Of a DNA stretch of 44,648 bases, positions 15,867 to 25,462 are shown piece by piece. Source of the DNA: Mycoplasmatota bacterium (GTDB lineage Bacteria > Bacillota_I > Bacilli_A > RF39 > UBA660); assembly GCA_022763805.1 (NCBI GenBank), contig JALERC010000001.1:1-44648 (forward strand). Reading direction: 5' to 3'. The translations under genes were made by a program, and so were the position numbers. The notes beneath the pieces were generated by a model that did not search any database, was not told the origin of the DNA, and saw only the letters and a program-made list of their open reading frames with translations. Within the stretch, counting starts at the first letter, position 1. Every line of letters begins with the position of its first letter.

Positions 15867-16466
15867 ATGAAAGATCCTATTTTTTATAAAATTGTAAGAC
15901 CTATAATAACAGGATTATTTAGATTTGTATATAAACCAACATATATTGGTTTAGAAAATATTCCAAAAAACCAAAGTTTAGTAATTGCAGGAAATCATAC
16001 AAATAATTTAGATTGTTTACTATTAATATCAAGTACTAAAAGATGTATTCATTTTATGGGAAAACATACTTTGTTTAAAGGAATTAAAAAATATTTATTT
16101 ACTTCTATGGGAGTTATTCCTGTAAATAGAACTATAAAAGATAAAAATTGTATGATAGAAGCAAGAAAAGTCTTAAATAATAACTTAGTTATAGGAATAT
16201 TTCCAGAAGGAACTATTAATAGAACTAACGATATTATTATGCCATTTAAAATGGGAGCAATTAAACTTGCTTTTGATACTGATAGTTACATACTACCATT
16301 TTCAATAACTGGTAAATATAAAATGTTCAAAAAAGGACCAACAATAGAATTTGGAGCACCTTATGTAATAAGTGGAAACGATTTAGATATTGAAAAAGAA
16401 AAACTTGAACAAATAGTAATAGAATTACTTCAAAAGAATGGAGAAAACAAAAATGAGATTAATTAA
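15867..16466 (+). CDS. PlsC-type 1-acyl-glycerol-3-phosphate acyltransferase, first copy
   Basis: A 199-residue membrane-associated acyltransferase that should transfer an acyl chain to lysophosphatidic acid or a similar lysophospholipid. The catalytic NHxxxxD motif is NHTNNLD (His44, Asp49), and the substrate-binding motif is FPEGT (112-116). Length is typical. The ATG follows AAGAGGTG. The following ligase gene starts within its last 14 bases, showing tight coupling. A second PlsC at 18200 follows the second ligase. Confidence 0.9.
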   Translation: MKDPIFYKIVRPIITGLFRFVYKPTYIGLENIPKNQSLVIAGNHTNNLDCLLLISSTKRCIHFMGKHTLFKGIKKYLFTSMGVIPVNRTIKDKNCMIEARKVLNNNLVIGIFPEGTINRTNDIIMPFKMGAIKLAFDTDSYILPFSITGKYKMFKKGPTIEFGAPYVISGNDLDIEKEKLEQIVIELLQKNGENKNEIN

Positions 16467-18198
16467 AGACTTTCTAACAAAATTATCTAAAGATTATGAT
16501 AAAGAAGAACCATGGTTAGGATATTATAATGAAAAAACTAGAAAAATAAAATTTACTGATAAAACAATTTATGAATATTTAAAAGAATCAGTAGGTCAAG
16601 ATAAAGATTATATAGCATTAAACTATTTTGGAAATAAAATGAGTTTTAATGAATTGTTTGAAAAAATAGAAAATGCAAGTAAAGCATTAAGAAGTTTAGG
16701 TGTCAAAAAAGGAGATATAGTAACAATATGTATGCCAAATACTCCCGAAGCTGTTATAATGTTTTATGCAACAAATAATATTGGTGCTGTTGCGGATATG
16801 ATACATCCATTATCTGCAGGACCACAAATAATAAATTATTTACAACAATCAAAATCAAGAATATTATTATTAATTGATTTTGACTATATTAAAATAAAAG
16901 ATTTATTAAAAAATACTAATGTATATAAGACAATAGTAGTAAGTCCAGCTGAGTCAATGCCTGCTACACTAAATATTGGATATAATTTAACAAAAGGATT
17001 AAAAATAAAAAAGCCAAAATTTGACTCTGATTTCATTAAATGGAATGATTTTCTATTAAAAGCATTAACCTATAATAAACCATATACTAATACTATGAAA
17101 TGTGATGAATTAGCTATTATTCTTCATAGTGGAGGAACAACAGGAACTCCAAAAGGAATAATGATATCTAATTATAATTTTAATGCCTTAGCACAACAAG
17201 GTGGAGTAAATGTATCTAATGTAAGACCAAAAGATAAAATTGTAACATTATTACCAATATTTCATGGATTTGGTCTAGGAGTATGTCTACATTGTCCATT
17301 ATGTTTAAAAGTAGAAGTATTATTAGTACCTGAATTTGATTCAAATAGATTTTATAGAATGATTAAAAATGACAAACCAAATGTATTAGCAGGAGTTCCT
17401 ACTTTATGGGAAGGAATGATGACTAATAAGAAATACGATGATGTTGATTTAAGTTGTCTTAAATATGTAATTTCAGGTGGAGATTATTTAACTGTTAATA
17501 TGGAAGAAAGAATGAATGATTTTCTTCATCAAAGAGGAGCAACTATTAATATTTCAAAAGGATATGGGATGACTGAATCAACGGCAGCAACTGCATATAC
17601 ATTCGATGGTACTAATGAAAAAGGAAGTATTGGAATTCCAATGATAGGTAATGATTTTTGTATATGTGAACCGGATACAATAAAACCTTTAGAATTAGGA
17701 CTTGAAGGAGAAATATGTGTAAGCGGTCCAACTATAATGATGGGATATTATAATAATACTGATGAAACTGAAAGAGTATTAAAAAAACATGAAGATGGTA
17801 AAATATGGTTACATACAGGTGATATTGGATATATAAATCCTAATGGAATTATATTTTTTACGCAAAGATTAAAACGTATGATAGTATCAAGTGGATTTAA
17901 TGTTTATCCATCAATGATAGAAGAAGTAATTGCTAAACATGAAGCAGTTGAAAGTGTTTGTGTAATAGGTATTCCTCATCAATATAAAATGCATGTACCA
18001 AAAGCGTTCATAAAATTAAAAAGTAATTATAAATTAAATAATAAGATTAAAAGAGAAATAAAAGAACTATGTAAAAAAGAATTAGCTGCATATTCTCAAC
18101 CTAAAGAATTTGAATTTAGAGAAAAATTACCTAAAACTCTATATAATAAGATCGATTATAAAAAACTTGAACAAGAAGAATTAAAGGAAAGTGAATAA
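16453..18198 (+). CDS. AMP-forming acyl-CoA ligase, second copy
   Basis: A 581-residue ANL-family ligase closely similar to the one at 13897. It has HSGGTTGTPKGI, GYGMTEST, LHTGD, QRLKRMIVSSGFNVYP and a C-terminal NKIDYKK with the catalytic lysine. I chose the ATG at 16453, nine bases after a GGAG; an in-frame ATG at 16438 overlaps that site. It overlaps the end of the first plsC, and the second plsC begins one base after its stop, so the three form an operon. It probably supplies acyl-CoA (or acyl-ACP) to the acyltransferases. The two ligases may differ in chain preference. Confidence 0.88.
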   Translation: MRLIKDFLTKLSKDYDKEEPWLGYYNEKTRKIKFTDKTIYEYLKESVGQDKDYIALNYFGNKMSFNELFEKIENASKALRSLGVKKGDIVTICMPNTPEAVIMFYATNNIGAVADMIHPLSAGPQIINYLQQSKSRILLLIDFDYIKIKDLLKNTNVYKTIVVSPAESMPATLNIGYNLTKGLKIKKPKFDSDFIKWNDFLLKALTYNKPYTNTMKCDELAIILHSGGTTGTPKGIMISNYNFNALAQQGGVNVSNVRPKDKIVTLLPIFHGFGLGVCLHCPLCLKVEVLLVPEFDSNRFYRMIKNDKPNVLAGVPTLWEGMMTNKKYDDVDLSCLKYVISGGDYLTVNMEERMNDFLHQRGATINISKGYGMTESTAATAYTFDGTNEKGSIGIPMIGNDFCICEPDTIKPLELGLEGEICVSGPTIMMGYYNNTDETERVLKKHEDGKIWLHTGDIGYINPNGIIFFTQRLKRMIVSSGFNVYPSMIEEVIAKHEAVESVCVIGIPHQYKMHVPKAFIKLKSNYKLNNKIKREIKELCKKELAAYSQPKEFEFREKLPKTLYNKIDYKKLEQEELKESE

Positions 18199-18199
18199 T

Positions 18200-18808
18200 A
18201 TGTCAAAAAAAATTAAAGAAGGTGGGTATAAATTTTTTAAACCTATTCTAGGACCTATATTTAAAATGTATTATAAACCAACAATTATTAATGCTGAAGC
18301 AATTCCAAAAGAAGGGCCAATATTAATTGTTGGAAATCATAAACACTTATTTGATCAATGCTTAGCAATTATAGCAACTAAAAGAGTAATACATTATATG
18401 GCTAAAAAAGAATATTGGGATTCACCAAAAACAAGATGGTTTTTTAACATGGTTGGTTGTATACCTGTTAATAGACAAATACATGATAGTAATGCTAAAG
18501 AAGCTGCAATTGAAGTTTTAAAAAACGGTGGTGCAATTGGTTTATTTCCTGAAGGAACTAGAAATAAAACAAAAGAATTTTTACTACCATTTAAATTTGG
18601 TGCAGTATCAATGGCTCAAAAAACAAATGCAACATTAGTTCCCTTTGGTATTGCTGGAGATTATGTAAAGGGCGGAAAAAATTTAGTAATAACATTTGGT
18701 GAACCTTTTAAAGTTGCAAAAGAAGATTCACTAGAAGAAGCAAATGAAAAATTAAGAAATGAAGTTGGTAATTTAATTAAAAAAGGTGAATCATACACAA
18801 AAAAATAG
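18200..18808 (+). CDS. PlsC-type acyltransferase, second copy
   Basis: A 202-residue acyltransferase with NHKHLFD (His47, Asp52) and FPEGT (116-120), plus the PVNRQ motif at 89-93. The start is the ATG at 18200 after AAAGGAAAG; a GTG at 18191 in the same frame is less likely. It is the last gene of the lipid operon. Having two PlsC enzymes, each paired with a ligase, suggests either acylation of two positions or two lipid classes. Confidence 0.9.
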   Translation: MSKKIKEGGYKFFKPILGPIFKMYYKPTIINAEAIPKEGPILIVGNHKHLFDQCLAIIATKRVIHYMAKKEYWDSPKTRWFFNMVGCIPVNRQIHDSNAKEAAIEVLKNGGAIGLFPEGTRNKTKEFLLPFKFGAVSMAQKTNATLVPFGIAGDYVKGGKNLVITFGEPFKVAKEDSLEEANEKLRNEVGNLIKKGESYTKK

Positions 18809-18832
18809 GACTAGTCAATGACTAGTTTTTTT
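18808..18832 (+). terminator. Terminator of the lipid operon
   Basis: ACTAGTC-AAT-GACTAGT followed by a run of seven T residues, immediately after the plsC stop codon. Confidence 0.9.
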
Positions 18833-18864
18833 GATATACTTAATATGATAAAGGAGTAATAAAA

Positions 18865-19806
18865 ATGGGTAAGAAAAAAAGTAAAAAAATAGCTAGAATA
18901 ACAAGAATTGTATTGTTATTTATTATTATGATGTTATATGTATCATTAGTAATATCTTTACTTTGTGCATCATATAATTTATTTAATTTAAAAGCATTTG
19001 ATATATCTCAAACACTTTTATTTAATGTAATTTTACTTCCTTTTGTATTACTTTTAAGTATATATTATGGTAGTAATTATAATAAAGCTAAAAAAGTATA
19101 TGATATAGCTAGTGGACTATTTGTAGGAATATTAATCGTACTTTTACTTATTACAACAAGTGCTTTACTTTATAAAGTATTTAAGATTAAAAAAATACAA
19201 GAAGAAAACGAAAGAATATATGACTTGTATTCATACTATGTTGATTTTAATTCACTAGAAAGTGGATACAGTTATAGAATTGATGATAAAACAGGATATC
19301 TTTATCACATTGATGAAGAAAAAAACAAAGTTGAAGAAATTAGACCAACTTATTTTTATAAATTAAATAAAGATTACGAATTTAAAGTGTATAGAGTAGA
19401 AAAAGGATATGCTGTAGTAAATGGAATGGATACATATTTCACTAAATCATTAAATTCTGATTCTAAAGTATATAAAATTAAATATCCTTTGGAAAAAATA
19501 AAAAAGAAATATAGAGACGAAGAGTATTATAAATTAGATGGTGATAAATTTAATATAATTGACGAAACATATGCTAGTGAACAATCTGACAAATTTTTAT
19601 TTTTATTTAAAAAATATAATGATACATTTTATACAAAAGAAAAAATATTTGATATAAGAATACAAATAGAAAATAATTTTGCTGGTTACACTAATGCTGT
19701 TTATAATGGCGACTATGTTTTATTAAAAGAAAATGATAAACAATATAAAATTAAGTTTACATTTGATAAAGAATTAAATGTAATATATAGTAAGGACGAA
19801 TTATAA
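18865..19806 (+). CDS. Three-pass membrane protein with extracytoplasmic domain, copy 1
   Basis: A 313-residue protein not recognised as a known family. A basic N-terminus is followed by three hydrophobic segments (about 14-38, 48-66, 84-106), then a polar, Tyr/Lys/Asp-rich C-terminal domain of about 200 residues. With a cytoplasmic N-terminus this domain would lie outside. It overlaps the next gene by one base (TAATG). The next two genes have the same size and layout, with weak sequence similarity in the soluble domain. The group lies directly before a two-component system, so envelope sensing or a regulated target is possible. Confidence 0.7.
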   Translation: MGKKKSKKIARITRIVLLFIIMMLYVSLVISLLCASYNLFNLKAFDISQTLLFNVILLPFVLLLSIYYGSNYNKAKKVYDIASGLFVGILIVLLLITTSALLYKVFKIKKIQEENERIYDLYSYYVDFNSLESGYSYRIDDKTGYLYHIDEEKNKVEEIRPTYFYKLNKDYEFKVYRVEKGYAVVNGMDTYFTKSLNSDSKVYKIKYPLEKIKKKYRDEEYYKLDGDKFNIIDETYASEQSDKFLFLFKKYNDTFYTKEKIFDIRIQIENNFAGYTNAVYNGDYVLLKENDKQYKIKFTFDKELNVIYSKDEL

Positions 19807-20759
19807 TGGGTAGACAAATAAATTTTAAACATTCATTAACATTTTTTATTTCATCGTTTTTATATTTAGATATTTCTGTAATTTTTATATTATCAACAGT
19901 TGGCAAACTATTTTTTGATAATTTTAAAGGTATTAATATTACATTAGTATCTATAGTTGTTTTAGTTATTTCATTTATATTAACAGCAATATATAGTTGG
20001 TTTCAATATACATTGAATCAAATAATATATAAATATAAAATAATAATTGCAGTAATACCAATAATTATTATTATATCTAATGTTTTATTACTTTTATATA
20101 ATAAAACAAATATTGCTAATAATAATTTAAATGTTGAAAGAACATTTAAAAAATATGATAATTATATTGATCTATCATCTAATTATGATAAATTAAACTT
20201 TAAGTTGAATAATCAAACAAATGAATTAGTAAGAATAGATTATTCAAAGAAAAAGTATTCTTTAAAAACATATAAACCATTAAGATATGATGATATTAAT
20301 TTTCCAAAAACATCTAAATTTTATGTATATGAATTAGATGGTGCATATTTATTTTCTTTCGTAGATAATGAAAATAAAAATTATATTATTAAAGAATTAA
20401 ATAATAATTTATATCTATATAATATAAATATTGATGCTACTAAATTAAAAGATGATTATAAGTATTATGAATTAAAAATTATAAATGATATAAGTGGCTA
20501 TCAACCATTAGATATAAATGGTAAAGAATTCTTATGTATTCAAAATGTATCAAATTTTAATGTGTTCAAAAATTATTTTGCAAACTTTTATGTTTTATAT
20601 AAAGCAATACCTCTTAAGCCAATAATTAAAGAGACATATCCAAATTATCAAAGTATTTCATATACTAAAGAATATACAAATATAACAGTAAATAACGAAG
20701 TACATAAGGTATATGCTAAAATGAATGAATATTTTAAAATAACTTTATATGAAAAGTAA
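19806..20759 (+). CDS. Three-pass membrane protein with extracytoplasmic domain, copy 2
   Basis: A 317-residue protein with three hydrophobic segments in the first 100 residues (about 14-36, 44-66, 78-98) and a Tyr/Asn/Lys-rich soluble domain. The order matches the proteins on either side: helices, then a short YIDLSS-like segment, then a mixed alpha/beta domain. It starts in the TAATG overlap with copy 1, so the two are cotranslated. A terminator overlaps its stop codon. Function unknown. Confidence 0.7.
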   Translation: MGRQINFKHSLTFFISSFLYLDISVIFILSTVGKLFFDNFKGINITLVSIVVLVISFILTAIYSWFQYTLNQIIYKYKIIIAVIPIIIIISNVLLLLYNKTNIANNNLNVERTFKKYDNYIDLSSNYDKLNFKLNNQTNELVRIDYSKKKYSLKTYKPLRYDDINFPKTSKFYVYELDGAYLFSFVDNENKNYIIKELNNNLYLYNINIDATKLKDDYKYYELKIINDISGYQPLDINGKEFLCIQNVSNFNVFKNYFANFYVLYKAIPLKPIIKETYPNYQSISYTKEYTNITVNNEVHKVYAKMNEYFKITLYEK

Positions 20760-20781
20760 TGTCACAAGCATTACTTTTTTG
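20752..20781 (+). terminator. Terminator after copy 2
   Basis: AAAAGTAATG and CATTACTTTT form a perfect stem, followed by T residues. The left arm includes the end of the coding region. Confidence 0.88.
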
Positions 20782-20805
20782 ATATAATTAGAATAGGTGA
20801 TTTAA

Positions 20806-21756
20806 ATGGATAATAAAAAAATTAATAAAGTAATATTATTTTTTGTATCATCGTTTTTCTACTTTTTAGTATTATTTTTCGGATTGCAATTGATGCTAAA
20901 AAGTAAAGGTAATGATTTACCTGATACATTAGTAATGATGTCACTATACTTTACATTAGGAGCAACATTATTGTTTTTCTTACAATTTGATAATCTTTTA
21001 AATCTGTTTCAAAAAAAAGCAGTAAAAATAGTACTTATTATTTTTCCAATTTTTATAGTTGTAATGGGTTATATTTTTACATTATCAAAAGATTTAAATG
21101 ATAATATAGAAAAACCAAATTATGAAGAACAAAAGAAAAATCAAGAAATATTTAATAATTCCGAAATAGAATTAGATTTATCTAGCATTAATAAAAATCT
21201 AGTATATAAAGAATATGAAGATAAATTATTAAGTGAAGGAAAAGATGGAACAATAAGACAATTTAAAGAGGTTAGTGAAGATAGATTATTAGATTGTACA
21301 TTTGAATTATTTTTAATAAACGATAAAAAAATAATTGCGTGTGATTATAATAATAGTTTAAACTATTATATTAAAGAAACTGAATTTGGTGATAAATACT
21401 ACCAATTAAATATTAATAAGCAATATTTGGATAAAATGGATAAAAGAACTTTAGTAGAATTAAATTCTTTAAATCAAGATGGAACTAAAAAATTTGAAAT
21501 TAATGGAGATACATATTACTTAATTCAATCATACACTAAATTAACATTGTATAAAAAATTTAATTCAAAGTTTTACTATATAATAAATGAATGGAATTTA
21601 AAAAACGAGGTTTATAAAAGAAACAATGTAATTGAATTTGAAACAAATAGATATTATGTAAGATTTATTGATTCTGAATATTCAATGAAATTAGTAATAC
21701 CTAAGATAGATGAAAATCTTGAATTAGTTTTAGAATATGAAAATCAAAAGCGATAA
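20806..21756 (+). CDS. Three-pass membrane protein with extracytoplasmic domain, copy 3
   Basis: A 316-residue protein with hydrophobic segments at about 9-28, 41-62 and 73-94, then an acidic linker and a soluble domain beginning IELDLSS, similar to the LSS region of copy 2. It has its own TATAAT box (near 20781) and an AGGTGA ribosome binding site. It is followed by a terminator and then the response-regulator gene. Function unknown; grouped with the two preceding genes by architecture. Confidence 0.7.
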   Translation: MDNKKINKVILFFVSSFFYFLVLFFGLQLMLKSKGNDLPDTLVMMSLYFTLGATLLFFLQFDNLLNLFQKKAVKIVLIIFPIFIVVMGYIFTLSKDLNDNIEKPNYEEQKKNQEIFNNSEIELDLSSINKNLVYKEYEDKLLSEGKDGTIRQFKEVSEDRLLDCTFELFLINDKKIIACDYNNSLNYYIKETEFGDKYYQLNINKQYLDKMDKRTLVELNSLNQDGTKKFEINGDTYYLIQSYTKLTLYKKFNSKFYYIINEWNLKNEVYKRNNVIEFETNRYYVRFIDSEYSMKLVIPKIDENLELVLEYENQKR

Positions 21757-21775
21757 TTATACCGCTTTTTTTTGA
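21747..21775 (+). terminator. Terminator after copy 3
   Basis: A short stem of AAAAGCG with CGCTTTT, followed by further T residues, overlaps the stop codon. Confidence 0.75.
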
Positions 21776-21809
21776 TTTATGATAAAATAATATAGAAAAG
21801 AGGGATATT

Positions 21810-22502
21810 ATGTCAAGAATATTAATAATAGATGATGAAGTAGATATTGCTGAACTGGAAAGTGATGCATTAACTGACGAAGGATTTGACGTAGATATTG
21901 CACATTTAGCAAGTGAAGCTAATATATTATTAGAAAAAAATAATTATAATTATGATTTGATATTATTAGATATAATGATGCCAGGAAAAAGTGGCACTGA
22001 ATATTTAAATGAAATAAGAAATAAAATAACATGTCCTATAATTTTTGTAAGTGCTAAATCGGGAACTGTTGATAAATTATTAGGATTAGAAATAGGTGCC
22101 GATGATTATATTACTAAACCATTTGATATATATGAATTAGTAGCACGTGTTAAAGCTCATATAAGAAGAGAATCTAGAAGTAAAGAAATTGAGAATAAAT
22201 CAAAAATAATAATAGGTGAAATTGAAATAAATAAAAATTCTTATGATGTATACAAAAATAAAGTAAAATGTAATGTTTCTACAAGAGAATTTGAAGTACT
22301 ATGGTATTTAATGAGTAATGCTGGAATTGTCCTTACAAAAGAGCAAATATTTTCTTCAGTTTGGGGTAGTGATTATGGAGAAATAGGTACTGTTGCTGTA
22401 CATATAAAAAGTTTAAGAAGTAAAATAGATCCGGAAGAAAAATATATAGTTACTATTTGGGGTGTTGGTTATAAATTTGTTAAAGAGTTAGAAAATGAAT
22501 AA
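21810..22502 (+). CDS. OmpR/PhoB-family response regulator
   Basis: A 230-residue DNA-binding response regulator. The receiver domain (about 3-115) has the acidic pair Asp8-Asp9, the phospho-acceptor Asp54 in ILLDIMMPG, and the conserved lysine in GADDYITKPFD. The C-terminal winged-helix domain (about 130-227) ends with the typical VHIKSLRSKID and VWGVGYKF-like stretch (IWGVGYKF here). The ATG follows AGAGGG. It overlaps the histidine kinase gene by eight bases. Targets are unknown; the envelope genes on both sides are candidates. Confidence 0.95.
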   Translation: MSRILIIDDEVDIAELESDALTDEGFDVDIAHLASEANILLEKNNYNYDLILLDIMMPGKSGTEYLNEIRNKITCPIIFVSAKSGTVDKLLGLEIGADDYITKPFDIYELVARVKAHIRRESRSKEIENKSKIIIGEIEINKNSYDVYKNKVKCNVSTREFEVLWYLMSNAGIVLTKEQIFSSVWGSDYGEIGTVAVHIKSLRSKIDPEEKYIVTIWGVGYKFVKELENE

Positions 22503-23769
22503 AGAAAAAGATAAATTTAGAATAGTAATTACTCAATCTATTACATGGATATTTACCCTAAATGCAATTATAATAATTATATATTGTTCATTTTTCTTTA
22601 ATAAAAGTGTTGCTACTAATATTAACAAAACAAAGAAAAATGTTGATTCAATTTTTAACGAAATAGGAAATGAAATAACATTAGATAACATAGAAAGTTT
22701 ATCAAAAAAGTATAATGTTGAATTATGCTTAGTAGATTTAAATAATAAAGTTATTTTCAATAACTTTTATGATTCAAATTTTAAACATTTTAATTCTAAA
22801 ATTATAGAAATTGATAATAAAAAATATTTATTGAAAATAGGAAAACAATTTGATATTGATGTCAATAAGTTAATTGCACAAATATTATATGTTGAATTAG
22901 GAATCATTCTTTTTATAACTATTATATGTTATAAAATATTAAGTAAAAAATTATTAATTCCAATATATAATTTAAGAAAGGATATGTTAGCATATAAAAC
23001 AGGTACGATACCAACAAGAAGAGAAAAGAATACTAGTATTGATGAATTACAAAATAATTTTATTGATTTAACAGAAGCATTAGAATTAGAAAAGGAAAAA
23101 CAAAACCAAATTATCGCAAGTATATCTCATGATATTAAAACACCTTTAACAAGCATTATGGGATATAGTAAACGTTTAGAAACAGCAGCTTTATCTGATG
23201 AAAAGAAAATAGAATATATTAAAAAAATTAATTCTCAGACTATTGTAATGAGAGATATAATTAATGAATTTGATGATTTTTTAGGATGTAATTTAAATCA
23301 AAATCTTAATTTTGAAAAAATTTATATTAAAGAATTATTGAGTTCAATTAAAAATGATTTTGAAGAAGATTTAAAAGAAAAAGGTATAAAATTAAAAATT
23401 AAAAATAGAACAAATAAAGAAGATTTTGTTGTAATTGATTTAACAAAAATTAAAAGAATATTTAATAATACTATTTCTAATAGTATAAGATATTTATATG
23501 AACAACCAAAAAAAGAAATTAATATTATTGTTGAAAAAAAAGAAGGATATATACAATTTGAGGTTGCTGATAATGGGACAGGTGTAGATAAAAATTTAAT
23601 TGATAAAATATTTGATCCATTATTTACAACAGATGCAAGTAGAAAAATATCGGGACTAGGTCTATCAATTTGTAAAGAAATTGCTTTATTACATAAAGGT
23701 AACATACGTGCTAAAAATAATTCTATAGGTGGCCTATCAATAATTTTTACTATTAAAATTGACTACTAA
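22495..23769 (+). CDS. Membrane sensor histidine kinase
   Basis: A 424-residue kinase that should phosphorylate the regulator encoded upstream. A transmembrane helix at about 12-36, an extracytoplasmic sensor of about 90 residues and a second helix at about 125-148 precede the HAMP-like linker. The H box is SISHDIKTPLTS (His212). The N box is around NNTISNSIRYL, the G1 box DNGTGVD, and the G2 box GLGLSICKEI. The small sensor domain has no recognisable ligand fold. It starts within the end of the regulator gene, so the two are translationally coupled. Confidence 0.95.
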   Translation: MNKEKDKFRIVITQSITWIFTLNAIIIIIYCSFFFNKSVATNINKTKKNVDSIFNEIGNEITLDNIESLSKKYNVELCLVDLNNKVIFNNFYDSNFKHFNSKIIEIDNKKYLLKIGKQFDIDVNKLIAQILYVELGIILFITIICYKILSKKLLIPIYNLRKDMLAYKTGTIPTRREKNTSIDELQNNFIDLTEALELEKEKQNQIIASISHDIKTPLTSIMGYSKRLETAALSDEKKIEYIKKINSQTIVMRDIINEFDDFLGCNLNQNLNFEKIYIKELLSSIKNDFEEDLKEKGIKLKIKNRTNKEDFVVIDLTKIKRIFNNTISNSIRYLYEQPKKEINIIVEKKEGYIQFEVADNGTGVDKNLIDKIFDPLFTTDASRKISGLGLSICKEIALLHKGNIRAKNNSIGGLSIIFTIKIDY

Positions 23770-23802
23770 TATGATATAATTTTAATAGGAGGCTAAGATA
23801 TA

Positions 23803-24141
23803 ATGATTTTTGTGATTTTAATATTAATTGCTATATATATGTCTGTTTATTTTTCATATTATTTTTTATTTCCAAAAGCAGGCAGAGATTCTATAGACGG
23901 ATTAATTCCTATTTATAACGATGTTGTTAAAATTTCTATTGTAGGTCTATCTAATTATTTAATATTTTTATATTTTGTTCCATTTTTAGGATTATTTGTA
24001 TCAATGTATGTTAATTTTGAACTTGCAAAAGCTTTTGGAAAAGATACAGTATTTGCTATATTTACGGCAATACTACCAATCATTTTTATTCCAATTATAG
24101 CTTTTGATAATAATAGTACATATATTAAAGGAGAAGTATAA
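23803..24141 (+). CDS. Small membrane protein, DUF5684-like
   Basis: A 112-residue protein with three hydrophobic segments. The pattern FPKAGRDSIDGLIPIYNDV, then a helix, then ELAKAFGKDTVFAIF and IIAFD matches DUF5684, a family often found next to signal peptidases or secreted-protein genes in Firmicutes. A TATAAT box and AGGAGG precede it. It overlaps the next gene by one base (TAATG), so it probably works with that protein. Function unknown. Confidence 0.7.
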   Translation: MIFVILILIAIYMSVYFSYYFLFPKAGRDSIDGLIPIYNDVVKISIVGLSNYLIFLYFVPFLGLFVSMYVNFELAKAFGKDTVFAIFTAILPIIFIPIIAFDNNSTYIKGEV

Positions 24142-25289
24142 TGAAAAAGAAAATATTATTTACACTATTAGTATTATTTACTTTGATAAATGTTAATGCT
24201 AAAGAAGAATATACAAGAAAAACAACTATGAATATTAATAATTCAGGATCTGTAAATTTTGAGATAAAATATTTAGCAAATAATGATTTTTTTCAAAAAT
24301 ATGATGTTAATAAAGAAGAATTATTTGACTATAATACATATGATATTTCTTTAACTAATAAAGGGTATCTTGTAGATCATCTATATGAAAATGATGGCTC
24401 TGGAATTGTAATATCAAAAACTTTTGTTAATGTATCTTCAATTTCTAAGTACAAAAAAATAGAAATTGATTTAACTGATATTGCAAATGATAACTATAAT
24501 GATGGAGTTTTGTTTCAAAAGAAATTAGGTTTATTTTTTAATAGATATGTTGGACATTTCGTAATTGATTATACTAAAATTAAAGGCGATGAAGATAATG
24601 ATTTGAATGAAATCAAAAAAGTAGTCAACTCTAAATATGTAGTTATTTTACCTAATGCAGCAGAAAAACATAATGCTAATCAAGTTAATAATAATAAAAA
24701 AGAATTAACTTGGGATCTAGTTGTTGGAAGAAAAAATGATATTCAATTTGAATTTAAAATTATTAACATGACAGCAGTAATTATAGCTTTATTTATTGCT
24801 ACAATTATTACAATATTTATAGTTGTAAAACTAGTAAAATATGGAAGTAGAAAAGTAGATGAAATTCAAGAAACTTATCCAAAAAAAGAGAAAAAACCTA
24901 AAAAGAAAAAAGAAAAGAAAAATAAAAAAATAAATAATAATGGATTTGATGATGAATTTAAAGCTGTAGAACCTGAATTAACTAAAGATGATGTTAAACC
25001 AAATCCTATAAATAATACTAATGAAAATATGCAACAACAAGTGAATCAACCAGTACAACAACCAATACAACAACAAATGAGTCGACCAATACAACAACAA
25101 GTAAATAATCCCAAGCCAGATTTAATGGCTCCACAACAACCACGTCCAGATTTAATGGCTAATCAAAATAATTTATTTAACAAGCAACCAGTTAATTCAC
25201 CAAATACACAACAACAAAGTCAAACTCCTGATTATACGAATGTATTTAATCCTACATTTGATAATTTTAATAATGATAAAAAAGAATAA
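24141..25289 (+). CDS. Single-pass LppM-like envelope protein with cytoplasmic Q/P-rich tail
   Basis: A 382-residue protein. A signal peptide (about 1-20) is followed by an extracytoplasmic domain of about 190 residues ending in KKELTWDLVVG, one transmembrane helix (about 211-232), a lysine-rich stretch and a Q/N/P-rich tail with PDLMAPQQPRPDLMANQ. The ectodomain layout resembles the first 220 residues of the next protein, which looks like the LppM (DUF3153) family. Both cytoplasmic tails carry the LMAPQ motif. It is translationally coupled to the DUF5684-like gene. Function unknown. Confidence 0.65.
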   Translation: MKKKILFTLLVLFTLINVNAKEEYTRKTTMNINNSGSVNFEIKYLANNDFFQKYDVNKEELFDYNTYDISLTNKGYLVDHLYENDGSGIVISKTFVNVSSISKYKKIEIDLTDIANDNYNDGVLFQKKLGLFFNRYVGHFVIDYTKIKGDEDNDLNEIKKVVNSKYVVILPNAAEKHNANQVNNNKKELTWDLVVGRKNDIQFEFKIINMTAVIIALFIATIITIFIVVKLVKYGSRKVDEIQETYPKKEKKPKKKKEKKNKKINNNGFDDEFKAVEPELTKDDVKPNPINNTNENMQQQVNQPVQQPIQQQMSRPIQQQVNNPKPDLMAPQQPRPDLMANQNNLFNKQPVNSPNTQQQSQTPDYTNVFNPTFDNFNNDKKE

Positions 25290-25298
25290 TTTACTATT

Positions 25299-25336
25299 AA
25301 AATACGTTTGTTATTATTTAATAAACGTATTTTTAT
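25299..25336 (+). terminator. Terminator after the LppM-like gene
   Basis: AAAATACGTTT and AAACGTATTTTT form a stem with a loop of about 13 bases, followed by T residues. A TATAAT box near 25422 and AGAAGGG precede the next gene. Confidence 0.85.
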
Positions 25337-25462
25337 TTTGTAATAAAACTTTAAATTAAACAATAATTTTTTTGTTAGAAATATTATAATCTTTTAGTCT
25401 TTTTTTGATTCTTTATTTATGATATAATTTTATATAGATAGTATAGAAGGGTGTTAAAAAAT

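Noticed and set aside
23322..23705. Minus-strand ORF opposite the histidine kinase
   Set aside because: A shadow ORF opposite conserved kinase motifs, without start signals.
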